From the NCBI GenBank assembly GCA_021399435.1, contig JAJTUP010000002.1, positions 620,001 through 684,000 of the forward strand: a DNA stretch of 64,000 bases. Reading direction: 5' to 3'. The translations under genes were made by a program, and so were the position numbers. The notes beneath the pieces were generated by a model that did not search any database, was not told the DNA's origin, and saw only the letters and a list, made by a program, of their open reading frames with translations. Each line of letters starts with the position of its first letter. The first letter of the stretch is position 1. Positions 61,036-64,000 of this stretch are shown in pieces. The stretch is from Diaporthe sp. PMI_573. Its lineage: Eukaryota > Ascomycota > Sordariomycetes > Diaporthales > Diaporthaceae.

Positions 61036-62911
61036 ATGTCCCCCAAATTCGGTGTGTTGGCATCAAAAGTCGATGAAGGCGGCAATGTCCAGCCTTCCGA
61101 GCAGACTGCCCATGTCGACGTTGCAAATGCCACTGCAGTGTATGAGAAATATGGCAACCAATATGACGAGATGGATATGGACCGTATGGGAAAGTTGCAG
61201 GAACTGAGGGTAAGTAAAACTAGCTCCAGAAGTACACGAGCGTGATATAAAGATTCTGACATATTTTGAGTAGCGAAACTTCAAATTCATGACTATTTTT
61301 GGCTATGCTGTAATTCTTGGATCCACCTGGGAATTTGCTCTAATGTTTATTATGTCCCATCACCTCGTGTAAGGAACACGTACTGAACCATATACAGTAT
61401 CATCGGAATATCACTTAGCAATGGAGGAACAGCTGGTGGCATTTGGATGTTCCTCAGTGTTTGCTTCGGCATGTTTTTCGTCATGCTCTCGATGGCCGAG
61501 ATGGCATCAATGTAAGCACACAAAGCCGCCTAATCTCGGACTGTGGACTGATCGACCAAGGGCGCCCACGTCTGGTGGCCAGTACCACTGGGTTTCTGAA
61601 TTGGCTCCAAAACAACATCAGAAATTTCTCAGCTATCTCGTTGGTGTGTCGCCTTTCGATCCCAGTCAAAGTCACAAAACTGATATAAAAGGACCAGGTT
61701 GGATGTGTGTTATCGGGTGGCAGGCCGCTATGGCGACTGTAGCTCTTGCTACGACGCAGCAACTTCAAGGATTGATGACACTGAATATGCCGTCATATGT
61801 GGCCCAAGGATGGCATGGCACCCTCTTCAGCATTGCCATCACGTTCTTCGCCATCATATTTAACACCGTATTCGTCAACAAGCTTCCTATCATCGAAGCC
61901 TTCGGCTTAATACTTCATGTCTCTGGATTTGTGGTCTTTGTTGTCGTTCTATGGATTATGGCTCCACACTCAGACCCAAAGACTGTATGGACCAATTTCG
62001 AGGACAACAGTGGATGGGGAAGTGTCGGTCTCTCGACTCTTGTCGGTATCCTCGGACCTATCGTGACCCTTATTGGTTCAGACTCATCGTGCCACTTGGC
62101 CGAAGAACTAAAAGATGCAGCTTGGGTACTCCCAAGGGCCATGGTCGCCACTGCTCTGATCAATTACGCGCTCGGTTTCGTAATGACAGTCACTATCATG
62201 TCCAACCTGGGCAACGACGTATCTGCAGTCCTTTCTACAAGTTTTGGACAGCCATGGATCCAAGTGCTTTACAACGCGACAGGATCCAGAGCTGGGACAT
62301 CGGTCATGACCGCAGTTGTCTGGGTCCTGTTGCTTTTCTGCTGCGTTAACCAGGTCACTACCTCATCACGCCAGCTCTTCGCATTTGCCCGTGATAGGGG
62401 ACTTCCCTTTTCACCATTCCTAGCCTATGTAAGATGCGCATGTCTGGTTGATTTCATCAGTATGGCTAACATCGATCAGGTTCGCCCAGGCTGGGATGTT
62501 CCCGTGAATGCGGTTCTAGTAACCCTATTCTGCACAATCCTGCTCTCACTCATCATCATTGGATCGACAATCGCATTCAACGTCATCACGTCTCTCGGTC
62601 AAGTAGGGCTCATCTCCTCGTACATCATTGTCATCGCCTGTGTATTTGCGAAACGGGTCAAAGGGGAAGCCCTTCTGCCTTCTCGGTTTAGTCTGGGCAA
62701 ATTTGGATTTCTGGTAAACGGCCTGGCTCTTTTATTTCTGGGGTTGGCATTTATCTTCTTATTCTTTCCGGCGGCACCTGACCCAACACCTGCTAGTATG
62801 AACTGGAGTTGTCTTCTTTTTGGTTTCATCCTCGGGTTTTCGCTGATTTACTATTGGATTTGGGGAAGACACGTTTATGTTGGGCCGGTGGAATACATTA
62901 AAAATCGATAG
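61036..62911 (+). CDS. amino-acid/GABA/choline permease (APC superfamily)
   Basis: APC permeases of this fungal group import GABA, choline or amino acids by proton symport. Six exons close exactly: 61036-61209, 61274-61344, 61398-61511, 61561-61643, 61698-62428 and 62480-62911, for 534 residues. A polar N-terminus (DEMDMDRMGKLQELRRNFKF) leads to about 12 spans. Signature pieces are FGYAVILGSTWEFALI, SNGGTAGGIWMFL, MAEMASMAPTSGGQYHWVSE, GWMCVIGWQAAMAT, SCHLAEELKDAAWVLPRAMV, NQVTTSSRQLFAFARDRGLP and WDVPVNAVLVTLFCT. Several introns are in-frame open, so an unspliced reading falsely extends an ORF from 61,421. The pattern matches GABA permease Uga4 and choline transporter Hnm1 relatives; the substrate is undecided. 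It lies between a lectin and a monooxygenase. Confidence 0.93.
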
Positions 62912-62934
62912 TAGCGAAGTAGCGAAGTAGCGAA
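62912..62934 (+). repeat. TAGCGAAG octamer, three tandem copies
   Basis: Three near-perfect copies start at the base after the permease stop codon. Each repeat carries an extra TAG. Confidence 0.9.
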
Positions 62935-63141
62935 CTTATGGACTAGGTTTGGCGCCTTAGTCAGATTCTTTGTCATCGGCTTGGATATCCCTTCGCGCGA
63001 CACGGAACCTGCCGCAGCCTTGATCACATCATTGACTACAAAGGTATTAATCAGCCTTGAACGTCGTATACGCTCTTATATTTCCATCCAAAGCACGATT
63101 TTATACACAATCTTCTCTATACTCCATCCTCAGCATACACC

Positions 63142-64000
63142 ATGTCGACTCGGCGCCCAATTCTCATTTCTGGCGCGGGCCTTGCCTCCTTGCTTCTTGC
63201 CCAATCACTTCGCCGTAGCGCTATCCCTTTCCGCGTCTACGAGCGTGATGCTTCTCTTGCATTCCGTGGTCAAGGCTACCGGCTGCGTCTCTCAAACGAG
63301 GGCCTAGATGCTATCGAATCCGTGCTGGGCCCCGAGGATTTCACGCGCTTCTACGACAAGTGCGGCAAGACAGGGGGCGCTGGATTCACTGGTCTCGATG
63401 CTATCACTGGGGAGCGAACAGAGCCCATGGTGGCCGGGAACAGCACACAGTTAACAAGTCGGGATAGCAAGACGGTAGGCATCGCAAGAGGGGAGATGCG
63501 TCAGCTCTTCTTCGAAGGGTTGGAGGACCGCGTCGAGTTTCAGAGGCATGTTACGGGATATGAGATGGTCGACGGGGGTGTCCGAGCGGTATTTTCGGAC
63601 GGGACCAAGTCGGAGGTAGGTGAGATGCTGGTTGGCGGGGAAGGCATCAAGTCTAGGGTGGCCAAGCAAGTCTCCGGCGGACGGCTGGTGGTCTACGATA
63701 CCGGCGCACGAGGCATTCACGGCCAGGCGCCGACAGGCGCTTTCAAAGGTTTAAACGAGGGTGTCTTTATGATTTCAGACCACTCGAAAGGGAAAGACTC
63801 GCGTGTGGGCATAATCACAAACGTGCGACCGAACGACATAGACAACCCCGATGTCGAGTACGGCTGGACCATGGTGGGACCCCCGGGTCTGATTAGGGCG
63901 CCAAACGACGACTACAGTATCGTGGGAAACACGGCAGCAGACTTGGCCAAGCAGCTTACAGCGGGCTGGCACGAGAAATTCCGACCGTTGTTCGAGCAGA
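63142..64000 (+). CDS. FAD-dependent monooxygenase, class A (cut by window end)
   Basis: Class A flavin monooxygenases hydroxylate aromatic and other small molecules using NAD(P)H and oxygen, often in catabolism or secondary metabolism. The frame is open from the ATG at 63142 to the window edge (286 codons seen), with no intron needed so far. The FAD-binding Rossmann motif is PILISGAGLASLLLAQSLRR (GxGxxS at residues 11-16), ending in the acidic-strand residue of VYERD. RGQGYRLRLSNEGLDAI and RGEMRQLFF are typical. The second FAD motif, normally DGxxSxVR, reads GGEGIKSRVAKQ. The C-terminal substrate domain is outside the window. It is 230 bases after the permease on the same strand; a shared pathway is only an inference. 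Confidence 0.87.
   Translation, partial: MSTRRPILISGAGLASLLLAQSLRRSAIPFRVYERDASLAFRGQGYRLRLSNEGLDAIESVLGPEDFTRFYDKCGKTGGAGFTGLDAITGERTEPMVAGNSTQLTSRDSKTVGIARGEMRQLFFEGLEDRVEFQRHVTGYEMVDGGVRAVFSDGTKSEVGEMLVGGEGIKSRVAKQVSGGRLVVYDTGARGIHGQAPTGAFKGLNEGVFMISDHSKGKDSRVGIITNVRPNDIDNPDVEYGWTMVGPPGLIRAPNDDYSIVGNTAADLAKQLTAGWHEKFRPLFEQ

Noticed and set aside
61421..62911. Single-exon 496-codon reading of the permease from 61,421
   Set aside because: It translates several in-frame open introns; splicing with GT-AG ends and exact phases restores the conserved SNGGTAGG and QYHWVSE blocks and a normal N-terminus.

Overview
The window looks like nuclear DNA of a filamentous ascomycete (Pezizomycotina, most likely a Sordariomycete). 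Genes are split by short GT-AG introns with CTGAC/CTAAC-type branch sites, and proteins such as Hrp1, Maf1, Srp1, Mim2, a HET-domain protein and an ARE-type sterol acyltransferase are of the filamentous-fungal form. There is no bacterial, organellar, tRNA, rRNA or CRISPR signal. I could reconstruct 20 genes, most with exon phases that close exactly; one of the 20 looks broken and one runs off the right edge.

Layout. 0.7-2.7 kb (+): Hrp1/Nab4-type RNA-binding protein. 4.3-5.0 kb (+): small cysteine-rich gene, probably frameshifted. 5.7-6.7 kb (+): phytanoyl-CoA dioxygenase-family protein, convergent with a FAD-dependent oxidoreductase (-, 7.0-8.6 kb). 9.2-10.0 kb (-): conserved fungal protein. 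10.8-12.1 kb (-): eIF2-beta, divergent from Mim2 (+, 13.5-14.0 kb). 15.0-15.5 kb (-): MARVEL-domain membrane protein. 21.1-23.6 kb (-): PNGase A-type glycoamidase with a membrane anchor. 27.3-27.8 kb (-): conserved fungal protein. 38.6-39.8 kb (-): FAM210/DUF1279 mitochondrial protein, divergent from sterol O-acyltransferase (+, 41.5-43.8 kb). 44.8-45.8 kb (-): Nudix hydrolase, divergent from a HET-domain gene (+, 46.6-49.1 kb). 50.3-51.6 kb (+): SR splicing factor Srp1, convergent with Maf1 (-, 52.8-54.0 kb). 55.7-56.4 kb (-): AP-1 sigma. 59.5-59.9 kb (+): bulb-type lectin. 61.0-62.9 kb (+): amino-acid permease. 63.1 kb to the edge (+): FAD-dependent monooxygenase, incomplete.

The left and centre are mostly housekeeping: mRNA 3'-end processing and splicing (Hrp1, Srp1), translation initiation (eIF2-beta), Pol III control (Maf1), vesicle coats (AP-1 sigma), mitochondrial import (Mim2) and sterol storage (ARE). 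Accessory character rises around 43.8-49.1 kb (diverged repeats, HET gene) and at 57-64 kb (lectin, permease, monooxygenase).

Three stretches without a recognisable gene stand out: 15.5-21.1 kb, 23.6-27.3 kb and especially 27.8-38.6 kb. They are not AT-rich and their ORFs do not look like protein. I found no clearly new multi-gene system. The best leads are the diverged repeat pair at 44 kb with transition-type changes, the long first intron of the SR-factor gene, apparent single-base frame discrepancies in the first 10 kb, the 10.8-kb gene-free stretch, and the lectin-permease-monooxygenase end.
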